NCBI RefSeq assembly: GCF_000210915.2
Contig: NC_016620.1
Span: forward strand, 2,232,001 to 2,296,000
DNA: 64,000 nt
Direction of reading: 5' to 3'
Source of the DNA: Halobacteriovorax marinus SJ
GTDB taxonomy: Bacteria; Bdellovibrionota; Bacteriovoracia; Bacteriovoracales; Bacteriovoracaceae
Below, piece by piece: positions 1-7,055 of this stretch; within the stretch, counting starts at the first letter, position 1, and each line of letters opens with the position of its first letter. The translations under genes were made by a program, and so were the position numbers. The notes under the pieces are model-generated. The model saw only the letters and a list, made by a program, of their open reading frames with translations. It was not told where the DNA came from and did no database searches.

Positions 1-862
1 CAAAAACGAGACCTGCTTCAGTGGTTCTATTTCTAAAGTTCTCATAGAGCTTTTCCATTCTTTGATACTCTTTCATTAGATTTGAATCAGTAGAAAAGCT
101 GTAATCATCACTTGGTAGCTGGGACTCAAGACATAGCCCCTTCTCTAGAGCTTCATTGGCGGCACTGGAAGTAAAGCCTCCCTCCATACTCGTCTCATTA
201 AATCCAAAAATATCTTTAAAAGAACCATTATTATAATTATTAGCAATATCTATAGCGGAAACTTTCTTACCAAGCTTATGACTAATGAGATCAGCCGCTG
301 CAAAAGCGTAACACCAACCAATTGAATCTTGGTTTCTTGGTCTATCAATGATTTTTCCATTTCTCACTTCTACCAAAGGAGGTTTTCTATTATCAATTTC
401 CGTACATTCAAACTTCTTACTAATTGAGTTTGCTCTACCTAAAGAAATTAACCTATTGAGTTCCTTAGAAGCAATTGGACTTTCTACTCCAAGCTCTTTT
501 CTCACTCTCTCAATTTCATCTCTCTCCCAAATAGGAGCTCTAAACTCACTCACGCGCTTGGCCTCGCTCTCCATAAGTTCTAGATGATTTTCAAGTCCCC
601 TCTTTTTAAGAGGTATAAAGCTCTTTTCCAGCTCATCGCTTAACTCTTGCTTACAAAAGTGGCGAGCAGTCTTTCTTAAACTTTCAATTTCATGGCTAAC
701 ATCTCTTCTCTTCGAAGCACTTTCTATATCTTCAAACTTTCCTTTTAAGTAATCACCATACTTGCGACACTCATTAAAAGGAAAAGCTCCAAGAACAGAG
801 CTAGAGAATAAAAAAATGGTTACACTACTTATTAAATATTTCAATCTTCTCTCCACTACCAT
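1..862 (-). CDS. Secreted papain-like cysteine peptidase homologue (C-terminal part outside window)
   Basis: The minus strand reads open from an ATG at 862 to the window edge (287 codons). The N terminus is a signal peptide (hydrophobic stretch about residues 9-25). A TTG at 844, preceded by GGAGAG, is an equally good start. Near residue 178 there is Q-D-S-I-G-W-C-Y-A-F-A, which fits the papain-family (C1) oxyanion Gln plus catalytic Cys block: Gln178 and Cys184 are six residues apart as in papain. A GG pair follows downstream, as in C1 enzymes. The catalytic His and Asn would lie beyond position 1. The first 150 residues are helical and rich in charge, perhaps a propeptide-like region. The family call rests on motif spacing only. 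The gene stands alone, divergent from the one at 1015. Confidence 0.6.
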   Translation of the reverse strand, partial: MVVERRLKYLISSVTIFLFSSSVLGAFPFNECRKYGDYLKGKFEDIESASKRRDVSHEIESLRKTARHFCKQELSDELEKSFIPLKKRGLENHLELMESEAKRVSEFRAPIWERDEIERVRKELGVESPIASKELNRLISLGRANSISKKFECTEIDNRKPPLVEVRNGKIIDRPRNQDSIGWCYAFAAADLISHKLGKKVSAIDIANNYNNGSFKDIFGFNETSMEGGFTSSAANEALEKGLCLESQLPSDDYSFSTDSNLMKEYQRMEKLYENFRNRTTEAGLVF

Positions 863-1014
863 CAATTATACTTCACTCATTTAATTATATTGAGATAGAA
901 ATTTTATCCCTTTGCTAAAGTACTTAAATTACAGGGCTTCAAGAACAGTGATTTGTTTATCGACTGCCTAGTTTATGAGTTTTAAGGCCAAGTAATTCAT
1001 GTTACTTTTAAGCA

Positions 1015-1548
1015 ATGGATATAAATAAAGAATTTGAACAAGTTATAGAGAAACTCAAAAAAAATGAAAGACCGCTTCTTAAGTATAGTGAAGATGAATT
1101 TCACGCTATCAATGAAGAGTGGTCAAAACTCCTAGAGACTAAAAACTACAAAGATCTGCACAAGATCTTTTGTATTCTAGATAATACTCAAAATTACTCC
1201 AATATCTTTAGTGAAAATATTTTTAAAACTTTCTCGATTAAAGATGATGAAATTCTCATCTACAATTTAAGTGCTGCCAGTAAACACATCATTGCTTATC
1301 ACCAGAAAAAGGGAGAGCGCACCCCCTTTGAGTTATTAAATATTTTTAAAGAGCTTCTCCATCATCAAAGCCCAGAGGTTTTAGAGTGGACACTACGAAC
1401 AGTTGAACAACTTGGAAGCCAAGCAATTTTTCTAAAAGATGATATAATTAAAGCGAAGCCTGGAATAATGAGCTTATTCGATAAGCACAAGAAGGCCTCG
1501 AAGCAGATTATAGAAATGTTAGAAAAGAGATGGAGTCCGCGCAAATGA
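1015..1548 (+). CDS. Hypothetical protein, all-helical
   Basis: A 177-residue protein that I do not recognise. It is strongly charged, without signal peptide or membrane segment, so probably cytoplasmic. The second half (about residues 85-165) looks like successive amphipathic helices, loosely reminiscent of HEAT/ARM-type repeats, but no defined repeat unit could be traced. Its stop overlaps the start of the following zinc-ribbon gene (ATGA at 1545-1548), so the two are probably translated together and may work together. Confidence 0.6.
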   Translation: MDINKEFEQVIEKLKKNERPLLKYSEDEFHAINEEWSKLLETKNYKDLHKIFCILDNTQNYSNIFSENIFKTFSIKDDEILIYNLSAASKHIIAYHQKKGERTPFELLNIFKELLHHQSPEVLEWTLRTVEQLGSQAIFLKDDIIKAKPGIMSLFDKHKKASKQIIEMLEKRWSPRK

Positions 1549-1901
1549 GTTCAAGTCAATCAGATGCCAATGCAGCCTATGAAAGATTAATGTCTGTAAC
1601 CAACGCCGTTGGTAAAAAGCATTTTATTGATGACCCTACGGCCTATCAAGTACAAATAAGACCTGATAAGAGTGTGAGCCCTGGAAAGTTTTTAAATGAC
1701 CCACTTATTCCCGGTGGCTATAAAGCTCACCCCACAACTATCAGGGCCATGAAAAAAGATATCTTTGCTGCCGGCAGTGAGCTTTTTGAAGACCTCGAGT
1801 TCATTATAAATTGTGACAGTTGTAAGGCCGAGCTAGACCTCCAATTCTGGCATTTCTGCCCTTTTTGCGAAGCCCAATTTCCAAAGTCTTGCGTCAAGTA
1901 G
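1545..1901 (+). CDS. Small protein with C-terminal zinc ribbon
   Basis: 118 residues from the ATG at 1545, chosen because it overlaps the upstream stop as ATGA and has GGAG about nine bases upstream; an in-frame earlier ATG at 1530 is possible. The N-terminal two thirds are of unknown type. The C terminus carries C-D-S-C and, 14 residues later, C-P-F-C, a rubredoxin-knuckle pair expected to bind one zinc ion; one more Cys follows near the end. It is probably cytoplasmic, in an operon with the helical protein at 1015. Function unknown. Confidence 0.65.
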   Translation: MSSSQSDANAAYERLMSVTNAVGKKHFIDDPTAYQVQIRPDKSVSPGKFLNDPLIPGGYKAHPTTIRAMKKDIFAAGSELFEDLEFIINCDSCKAELDLQFWHFCPFCEAQFPKSCVK

Positions 1902-2102
1902 CTAAAACCTCGTTCACTTGTCAACTTTTGTAAGATTATTAGATTTTACGAGTGCGGCTAGTCATCAGTAGATTACTTCTAAATAAAATTAAGATCAGCA
2001 AATGTAAGAATTTGAGATATGAGATCCCTTTTAATCGAGTATTTCTTAGGATACAACTGATCAACAACACACACACACTTATTTACACAGGAGAGGAAAC
2101 TC

Positions 2103-2534
2103 ATGAAACGTGAAAACAGTTACCTCAGCGACAAGCAAATCGAAAAACTAAAAGATACGCTTCTCGCAGAAAAAGAAAGAATCTACAACAAATCTCAAAA
2201 CAGCGAGAACTATTGTTTAGATAAGAACGAACTCAGTGATCCGGTTGATGAAGCTTCAGTAAATGTACAAACCTCACAAGAAATCAGATTTAGAAATCGC
2301 GATATCTTTTATCTAAAGAAAATTAATAAGGCCCTCACAAAAATTGAAGAGGGAACTTATGGTTTATGCCAAGAATGTGACGATGAAATTAATTTTGAAA
2401 GATTAATGGCAAGAACGACTGCTGAACTTTGCATTGGATGTAAGGAAGAAGCCGAGTTCTCTGAGAAGAATAACTTCATTCAGAGAAAGTCTAAGTCACT
2501 TGGAAAAACTCTTTCTGAGCTTTCTTCGAAGTAA
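2103..2534 (+). CDS. dksA: DksA/TraR-family zinc-finger transcription factor
   Basis: 143 residues. DksA proteins bind the RNA polymerase secondary channel and, with ppGpp, retune rRNA and amino-acid promoters. The N-terminal half is a coiled coil. The tip motif D-P-V-D-E-A-S (about residues 46-52) matches the acidic tip of DksA (two Asp). The C-terminal zinc finger has all four cysteines: C-Q-E-C near residue 98 and C-I-G-C near 119. The segment around I-E-E-G-T-Y-G-L-C is typical of the family. The start has a strong AGGAG Shine-Dalgarno. It could be a DksA paralogue rather than the main one. It stands alone with a 200-base upstream region and converges on the gene at 2539. Confidence 0.85.
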   Translation: MKRENSYLSDKQIEKLKDTLLAEKERIYNKSQNSENYCLDKNELSDPVDEASVNVQTSQEIRFRNRDIFYLKKINKALTKIEEGTYGLCQECDDEINFERLMARTTAELCIGCKEEAEFSEKNNFIQRKSKSLGKTLSELSSK

Positions 2535-2538
2535 GAAC

Positions 2539-3201
2539 TTATTCGCGGCCTAGCACATCTAGGTCGCTCCATTCTCCAATTGGATGGTAGAAGTAAGATC
2601 TCTCTGCGTACTTAACAGGCGCAAGGGCATTGAATTTCTGTGCCAGCTCTTCTTCTCTCCCAAAGTCACTTTCATTCAAATTTATTTGAACCATACCGTC
2701 AGTAATGACTTCGTAGCTTTTAAATTCTATATTATGTGATCTTTGTTCGAGCTCTTCAATAAACTTATCTTTATCAACACCTTCGCTACCTAGTGATAAT
2801 AAGATCACACCAGCTTTATAACCATCGCACTTGGTTTGAGAGTCAGTTAATCCCACTGATTGAACTATAAAATTATCTTTTTCAACCTTGAGCCAGACAC
2901 AATAGCGTAGAGCTCCCTCTTTTGCATTCATCACTAGACTTAGTCCATGACCACTACAGAAGGCCATGGCCTTTAAATTTTCCTGAAAGCTTGTAGGAAG
3001 TCCTAATTCGTGAATTTTTCCAAGAGTAATATCGTTGAGTTCAACACTAATTCCCTGAGAAAAAGAGGCCATTTTCACATGATCACTACTCTCTTGTATC
3101 CAGCAACTACCTTGATTAAGAGACTTCACTTCAATTGTCTGTGCAAAAGTGAAATCTATACAAAATAGTGCTAGTATTGTTAAAAGAAGTTTAGTCTTCA
3201 T
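2539..3201 (-). CDS. Secreted protein of unknown function
   Basis: About 220 residues. I prefer the ATG at 3201 to the GTG at 3210 because GGAG lies eight bases before it. Residues 1-20 form a clear signal peptide ending F-A-Q, so the product is exported. The mature part has four or five cysteines, probably disulfide-bonded, and mixed beta/alpha content. No family recognised. It converges on dksA with only four bases between the stops. Confidence 0.65.
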   Translation of the reverse strand: MKTKLLLTILALFCIDFTFAQTIEVKSLNQGSCWIQESSDHVKMASFSQGISVELNDITLGKIHELGLPTSFQENLKAMAFCSGHGLSLVMNAKEGALRYCVWLKVEKDNFIVQSVGLTDSQTKCDGYKAGVILLSLGSEGVDKDKFIEELEQRSHNIEFKSYEVITDGMVQINLNESDFGREEELAQKFNALAPVKYAERSYFYHPIGEWSDLDVLGRE

Positions 3202-3311
3202 TTTTCTCACTCCGATATTTACTGTATATAATTTATCGGAAATAAAACGGACTACTTTACACTGTTTTAAAGTTAATAAGTATTTCGAATGATACTAATA
3301 AGATATAGAAC

Positions 3312-3716
3312 ATGACCGACAAAAACGCTCAACTAATTCATGAGATAACTTATTCATTCTACGAAGTGGCCACTAAGGACTTTCTCATTGGTTATCAATT
3401 TAGGAAGATCCAAGAGTTTAAAAGTTCTGACCCACTCTCTCCCCCTATTGAAGCATTTAAGAATCATCTTCCAAGGATAGAAAAATTTTGGAGGGTTCAA
3501 CTTATAGGAGAGAGACTCACTAAAGAAGATCAGAGATTTGATTTAATTAATATCCATAAATCTCTTAACCCTAACAAAGGAGAAGTCCTTAGGTGGGTAA
3601 AGTTATTTAATGAGACACTAGATCAATACGAAGATGATTCCAATAGAGACTTTATTAAACTATGGAGAAAGAAGGTAAGCGAGTTTGAAAAGAGATTTTT
3701 AACTTTTCTATTTTAA
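3312..3716 (+). CDS. Truncated-hemoglobin-like protein (group III type)
   Basis: 134 residues, the normal size of a truncated globin. The layout follows group III (trHbP): an early F-Y-E-V with D-F-L-I-G-Y (about residues 16-28), the H-L-P-R-I-E-K-F-W block (residues 52-60) typical of the family, and a His at 82 followed 13 residues later by W-V-K-L-F, as around the proximal (F8) His. His82 is therefore the likely haem ligand. Such proteins bind O2 or NO, or do redox chemistry, in the cytoplasm. The sequence is divergent, so haem binding is inference. Stand-alone gene; its last bases overlap the end of the convergent lipoprotein gene. Confidence 0.65.
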   Translation: MTDKNAQLIHEITYSFYEVATKDFLIGYQFRKIQEFKSSDPLSPPIEAFKNHLPRIEKFWRVQLIGERLTKEDQRFDLINIHKSLNPNKGEVLRWVKLFNETLDQYEDDSNRDFIKLWRKKVSEFEKRFLTFLF

Positions 3717-4097
3717 GAGATTGGGGTTACTGGCCTTAAAGACATCTTTAACAAAATCTTCTAAAACAGGCTCGCCACTGACATCATCAAAGAACCAATT
3801 TCTAGCGTAGTATTGATTATAAGTCTTCGCTGCTTGCCTTGCTTGCTTTTCGCTTTCAAATTCAATTGCAATTAACTCAACAAGTCTGACCTTAATTCTC
3901 TTACCACTACCTTTTATACATCCATCCACATGGTAATTCTCACAGAGAATTCTTCTAGCGGGATCTTTAATAATAACTAACTCAATATTAGGCTCTTTAG
4001 CCTGGGCCATTTTCCACATTTGACTAGCGGAGTAGCGCTCTTCTTTAGAGCACGATAAGAGAGTGAGAAATAGAATTGGAAAAATTAGTTTTGCCAT
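3708..4097 (-). CDS. Small lipoprotein, unknown function
   Basis: About 129 residues from an internal ATG (residue 7 of the longest frame, which itself begins at a TTG). This start places a short hydrophobic segment directly before the lipobox L-L-S-C, so the protein should be lipidated and membrane anchored. The mature domain contains two further cysteines (near residues 50 and 59) and an E-S-E-K-Q-A-R-Q-A-A helix. No family recognised. Overlaps the 3' end of the globin-like gene by nine bases, tail to tail. Confidence 0.6.
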   Translation of the reverse strand: MAKLIFPILFLTLLSCSKEERYSASQMWKMAQAKEPNIELVIIKDPARRILCENYHVDGCIKGSGKRIKVRLVELIAIEFESEKQARQAAKTYNQYYARNWFFDDVSGEPVLEDFVKDVFKASNPNLLK

Positions 4098-4140
4098 ACA
4101 TTGATTATATACCAAGATGGCAAAACTTAGAAATGAGTTA

Positions 4141-5421
4141 TTACTTACTTTTTTTATAGCGAGGAGAATTCTTTCTCCCTACCTGTGGTCTCTTCTTAGT
4201 GACTTTTTTAACTGGCACCTTAGCCGCACTCGCTCTTGTCGCCTTCTTCTTTGTTAAGTCTCTCTGCATCTTCGTGTTAATCGTTGTTAACTTAAGAAGT
4301 GATTGCTCTTTAATCGACTTATTGATTCTAGCAATTAAATTGAGATCTCTCGAAGTTACGAAGTTATATACACTTCCCTTTCTGCCACCTCTACCAACAC
4401 GACCACTTCTGTGAATATAGAATACCGCTTCAAAAGGTAGATCATAATTGAGAACCCAATTGAGCGAAGGGATATCAATCCCACGGGCAGCGATATCCGT
4501 GCAAACCATGATTCCGCCCTTATCGCGAAACTTCTTCATAGAAGCATTTCTCTCTTTCGCTTCCATCTCTCCATTTAGAACAAAGAATCTCTTACTTGGA
4601 TAACTCTTCTTTAAATATTCATAAACTTCAGTAGTCGTCTCTTTTCTATTACAGAAAATCATTCCGCTACCATTTGCTTGCTTGTCTATAAATAGCTCAA
4701 GCATTTTATTCTTTTCTTTTTGTCCGAGGTCTATATTAAAAGTTTCGATCTCTTGCTTAATTGCATGTCCACCAACTTCTAATTCTTTAAAGTCTACTTT
4801 CTTAAAGACCTCTTCTTTAAAGCGGTCAAAGTCATTTGGCATTGTCGCTGAAATAAGTCCAACAGAGCATCCATCCCACTCGCAGAAGCCCCACATTTTT
4901 TGGATATCTTTAAAGAAGCCCATATCTAAGAGAGTATCGGCTTCATCGAGAATAAGATATTTTACATCTAGAAGGTTTAGCTCTTTCTTCTCTACCATTT
5001 GAACAAGACGTCCAGGACCAGTAACAAGAATGTCTATAGACGATGAGCTCAGCTCCTTACTCTTTTGTCCCTTCTCTCCACCAAGTAATTGTCTTACTCT
5101 AAGTTTTGCGAAATGCGAGATCCCCTTAAAAACTTGAAAGACCTGAGAAGTTAGCTCCTTAGTCGGGAGGATAACGAGAGCTCTTGGTGAGCCTACCTGA
5201 ACTTGTACATTATTGCTCTCATCTTCTTTTAAACACTCCACAAGAGGAAGCGCGTAAGAGAGAGTCTTACCAGTTCCAGTCTTTCCTAGTAGCGAAAGAG
5301 ACTCTCTCTTTAAGAGAAGAGGTATCCCTTTTTGCTGAACAGGAGTTGGGGCACTAAAGCCCTGGTCTTGGATATATTTTAATAAATCACTATTGGATAA
5401 CAAATCTTCAAACTTTGCCAT
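4141..5421 (-). CDS. DEAD-box ATP-dependent RNA helicase
   Basis: About 426 residues from the ATG at 5421, which has GAAGGAAAG just upstream; the longer frame to 5463 lacks support. All core motifs are present in order: Q motif (about 22-30), motif I G-K-T-G-T-G-K-T (46-53, with Lys where Ala is usual), P-T-K-E-L (86-90), a G-P-G-R-L variant of the TPGR motif, D-E-A-D (159-162), S-A-T (191-193), then C-terminal-domain motifs A-R-G-I-D and H-R-S-G-R-V-G-R. The last 45 residues are Lys/Arg-rich, a basic RNA-binding tail seen in ribosome-assembly or cold-shock helicases. Which of DbpA, RhlE or DeaD it matches in function cannot be told. Confidence 0.93.
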   Translation of the reverse strand: MAKFEDLLSNSDLLKYIQDQGFSAPTPVQQKGIPLLLKRESLSLLGKTGTGKTLSYALPLVECLKEDESNNVQVQVGSPRALVILPTKELTSQVFQVFKGISHFAKLRVRQLLGGEKGQKSKELSSSSIDILVTGPGRLVQMVEKKELNLLDVKYLILDEADTLLDMGFFKDIQKMWGFCEWDGCSVGLISATMPNDFDRFKEEVFKKVDFKELEVGGHAIKQEIETFNIDLGQKEKNKMLELFIDKQANGSGMIFCNRKETTTEVYEYLKKSYPSKRFFVLNGEMEAKERNASMKKFRDKGGIMVCTDIAARGIDIPSLNWVLNYDLPFEAVFYIHRSGRVGRGGRKGSVYNFVTSRDLNLIARINKSIKEQSLLKLTTINTKMQRDLTKKKATRASAAKVPVKKVTKKRPQVGRKNSPRYKKSK

Positions 5422-5551
5422 TAACTTTCCTTCAACTAAATATAAGTATTGGATATCTAACAAACTGCGAGCTTAAAGTCATCACCTTTAAATTAATTAC
5501 ACAGAAAAAAATATTAATGAAATTAAGAGGTTAAGAGAAAGATCTTCTAAT

Positions 5552-5572
5552 GGCCCTCTTTAGAAGAGGGCC
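5552..5572 (-). terminator. Perfect 9-bp hairpin after the outer-membrane protein gene
   Basis: GGCCCTCTT at 5552-5560 pairs perfectly with AAGAGGGCC at 5564-5572 around a three-base loop. It lies 14 bases past the stop of the minus-strand gene at 5586 and before the helicase start. There is no U-run on the minus side, so it may act as an mRNA-stabilising or attenuating stem rather than a textbook terminator. Confidence 0.5.
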
Positions 5573-5585
5573 GTGTATAGAATTA

Positions 5586-6872
5586 TTAGAAGAATAATCT
5601 AAAATTAGCAGAATAGTAGTTAGATACTTTGATGTCATCGACACTATCTTTAACTGCAAACTTCCCTTGAAGGTCAAGTTGTAGAAGCCAAAGCTTGGCC
5701 GCAGCACCAAGAGTGAAGTGCTCTTTATCTAGCTGAGTTCTAAAAGTAAGGGCAATTCTCTCTTCCCAAGTATGCATTCCCCAGTCAGCACCTAAGTAAA
5801 GTCCATCACCTAGATTATAACCACTTCTCATATGCGTACCTGCAAAAGGAGAAAGCTTAAAGAAACTTAATTTATAATCAGCTTGTCCATGTAATCTAAT
5901 AAGAGCGCTATTTCCAAATGAAGGTGTCCCTTCATCTTCTGAAGAAATTTCCGCTAGCTTCAGCTCTTCAACTGCTGCAAAAGCAGAGTAATTTGAATTC
6001 TTATATCCAAATCTATAGTCAATGGCCGCATTGATTAAAGTATTCTCAGCAGTATCAATATTACCACCTCCCCCTAGGAGAAGAACACCATCAACACTCT
6101 TCTTAATATCTAATCTACCTAAACCGTAGAGACCAAATGTTCCAAAGAAGTGCTCACCTTTTGTATAGTCAAACCATAGTCCCGCTTTTGCTTCAACTTT
6201 TGCATAAACATCTACACTTGGTGTCGTTGTCGTCGTAGTTGCAATTGATGACTCGTATGGAATTTTATCAACATTATATGTTTCTTTTACATAATCAGCT
6301 TGAGCTTGAGTAATAGAACCATTGCTAACACACTCTACAAGTAAGTCTTTTCCATCATCAGCTGGTCCTAGAGCATTTAAACAAGTCTTTAGCTGACTTC
6401 TAACGTCTGCTGGAATTTGATCTAGATTATCAATGATAGTTTCAATTGAGCTTTGAGTTTTTCTTGGAGTTAAAATAGCAAGAACTCCACCACCAAATCT
6501 AAAGTTTGGTTCGAAATTTACTCCAAAAGCATTGAATGAAAAAATTGGAATTCCAAAATCAATCTTTGCTCTTAGAACTTGTTCTTTATCATAATATTTT
6601 TCTAAAATTTGATTGGCCTGATCAAGGTCATTAGAAACATCACCAGAATCAATATCACCGATTTTATCTGCGTCGTCTTTAAGGTCCATAGCATCAGCTG
6701 TCATGGCCCCATTGATATTTAAATAGAAATCATGACCGTATGGTCTAAGCATTTCTTGAGTTTTAAATCTGTCATCAATTAACTTTGCTCTATCTACAAT
6801 ATCGTACCCTAGAGTATTAACAGTCATTAATCCTAAGCATCCTGCTAGGACAGTTTTCTTCCATGAAATCAT
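5586..6872 (-). CDS. Predicted outer-membrane beta-barrel protein
   Basis: 428 residues with a signal peptide (residues 1-22, ending near T-L-G). The mature protein is rich in alternating polar/aromatic strands and ends in Y-Y-S-A-N-F-R-L-F-F; the terminal Phe after alternating hydrophobics is the usual barrel-assembly signal. An acidic stretch lies near residues 58-75 and a short Thr-rich linker near 215-222. It resembles the large TraF-like/OMP-like secreted proteins of marine Gram-negatives in layout, but I cannot assign a named family. A strong Shine-Dalgarno (AGGGAGC) precedes the ATG. Single-gene unit followed by a strong hairpin. Confidence 0.65.
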   Translation of the reverse strand: MISWKKTVLAGCLGLMTVNTLGYDIVDRAKLIDDRFKTQEMLRPYGHDFYLNINGAMTADAMDLKDDADKIGDIDSGDVSNDLDQANQILEKYYDKEQVLRAKIDFGIPIFSFNAFGVNFEPNFRFGGGVLAILTPRKTQSSIETIIDNLDQIPADVRSQLKTCLNALGPADDGKDLLVECVSNGSITQAQADYVKETYNVDKIPYESSIATTTTTTPSVDVYAKVEAKAGLWFDYTKGEHFFGTFGLYGLGRLDIKKSVDGVLLLGGGGNIDTAENTLINAAIDYRFGYKNSNYSAFAAVEELKLAEISSEDEGTPSFGNSALIRLHGQADYKLSFFKLSPFAGTHMRSGYNLGDGLYLGADWGMHTWEERIALTFRTQLDKEHFTLGAAAKLWLLQLDLQGKFAVKDSVDDIKVSNYYSANFRLFF

Positions 6873-7055
6873 TTTTCAAGCTCCCTTGTGTTGTAAGAAT
6901 TTACTTTATTATCAAGACAATAAACTATTAATTCTACAGGGAAAATTTGTTTACAACTTTTTGATAAAAAACATCTAAATAGAAAGAGAATAGCTTGAAA
7001 AAAAAGCGAGATACTAGGACAATATTAAAGATAATAAAAAATAAGGTAAAAGAAT

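Noticed and set aside
348-587. Plus-strand open frame of 79 residues
   Set aside because: It lies antisense to the papain-like gene, which has the signal peptide and catalytic motif; no ribosome binding site.
5586-6872. Conjugation protein TraF as a firm call
   Set aside because: Only a loose likeness in layout; no conjugation genes nearby, so it is kept as an unnamed outer-membrane protein.
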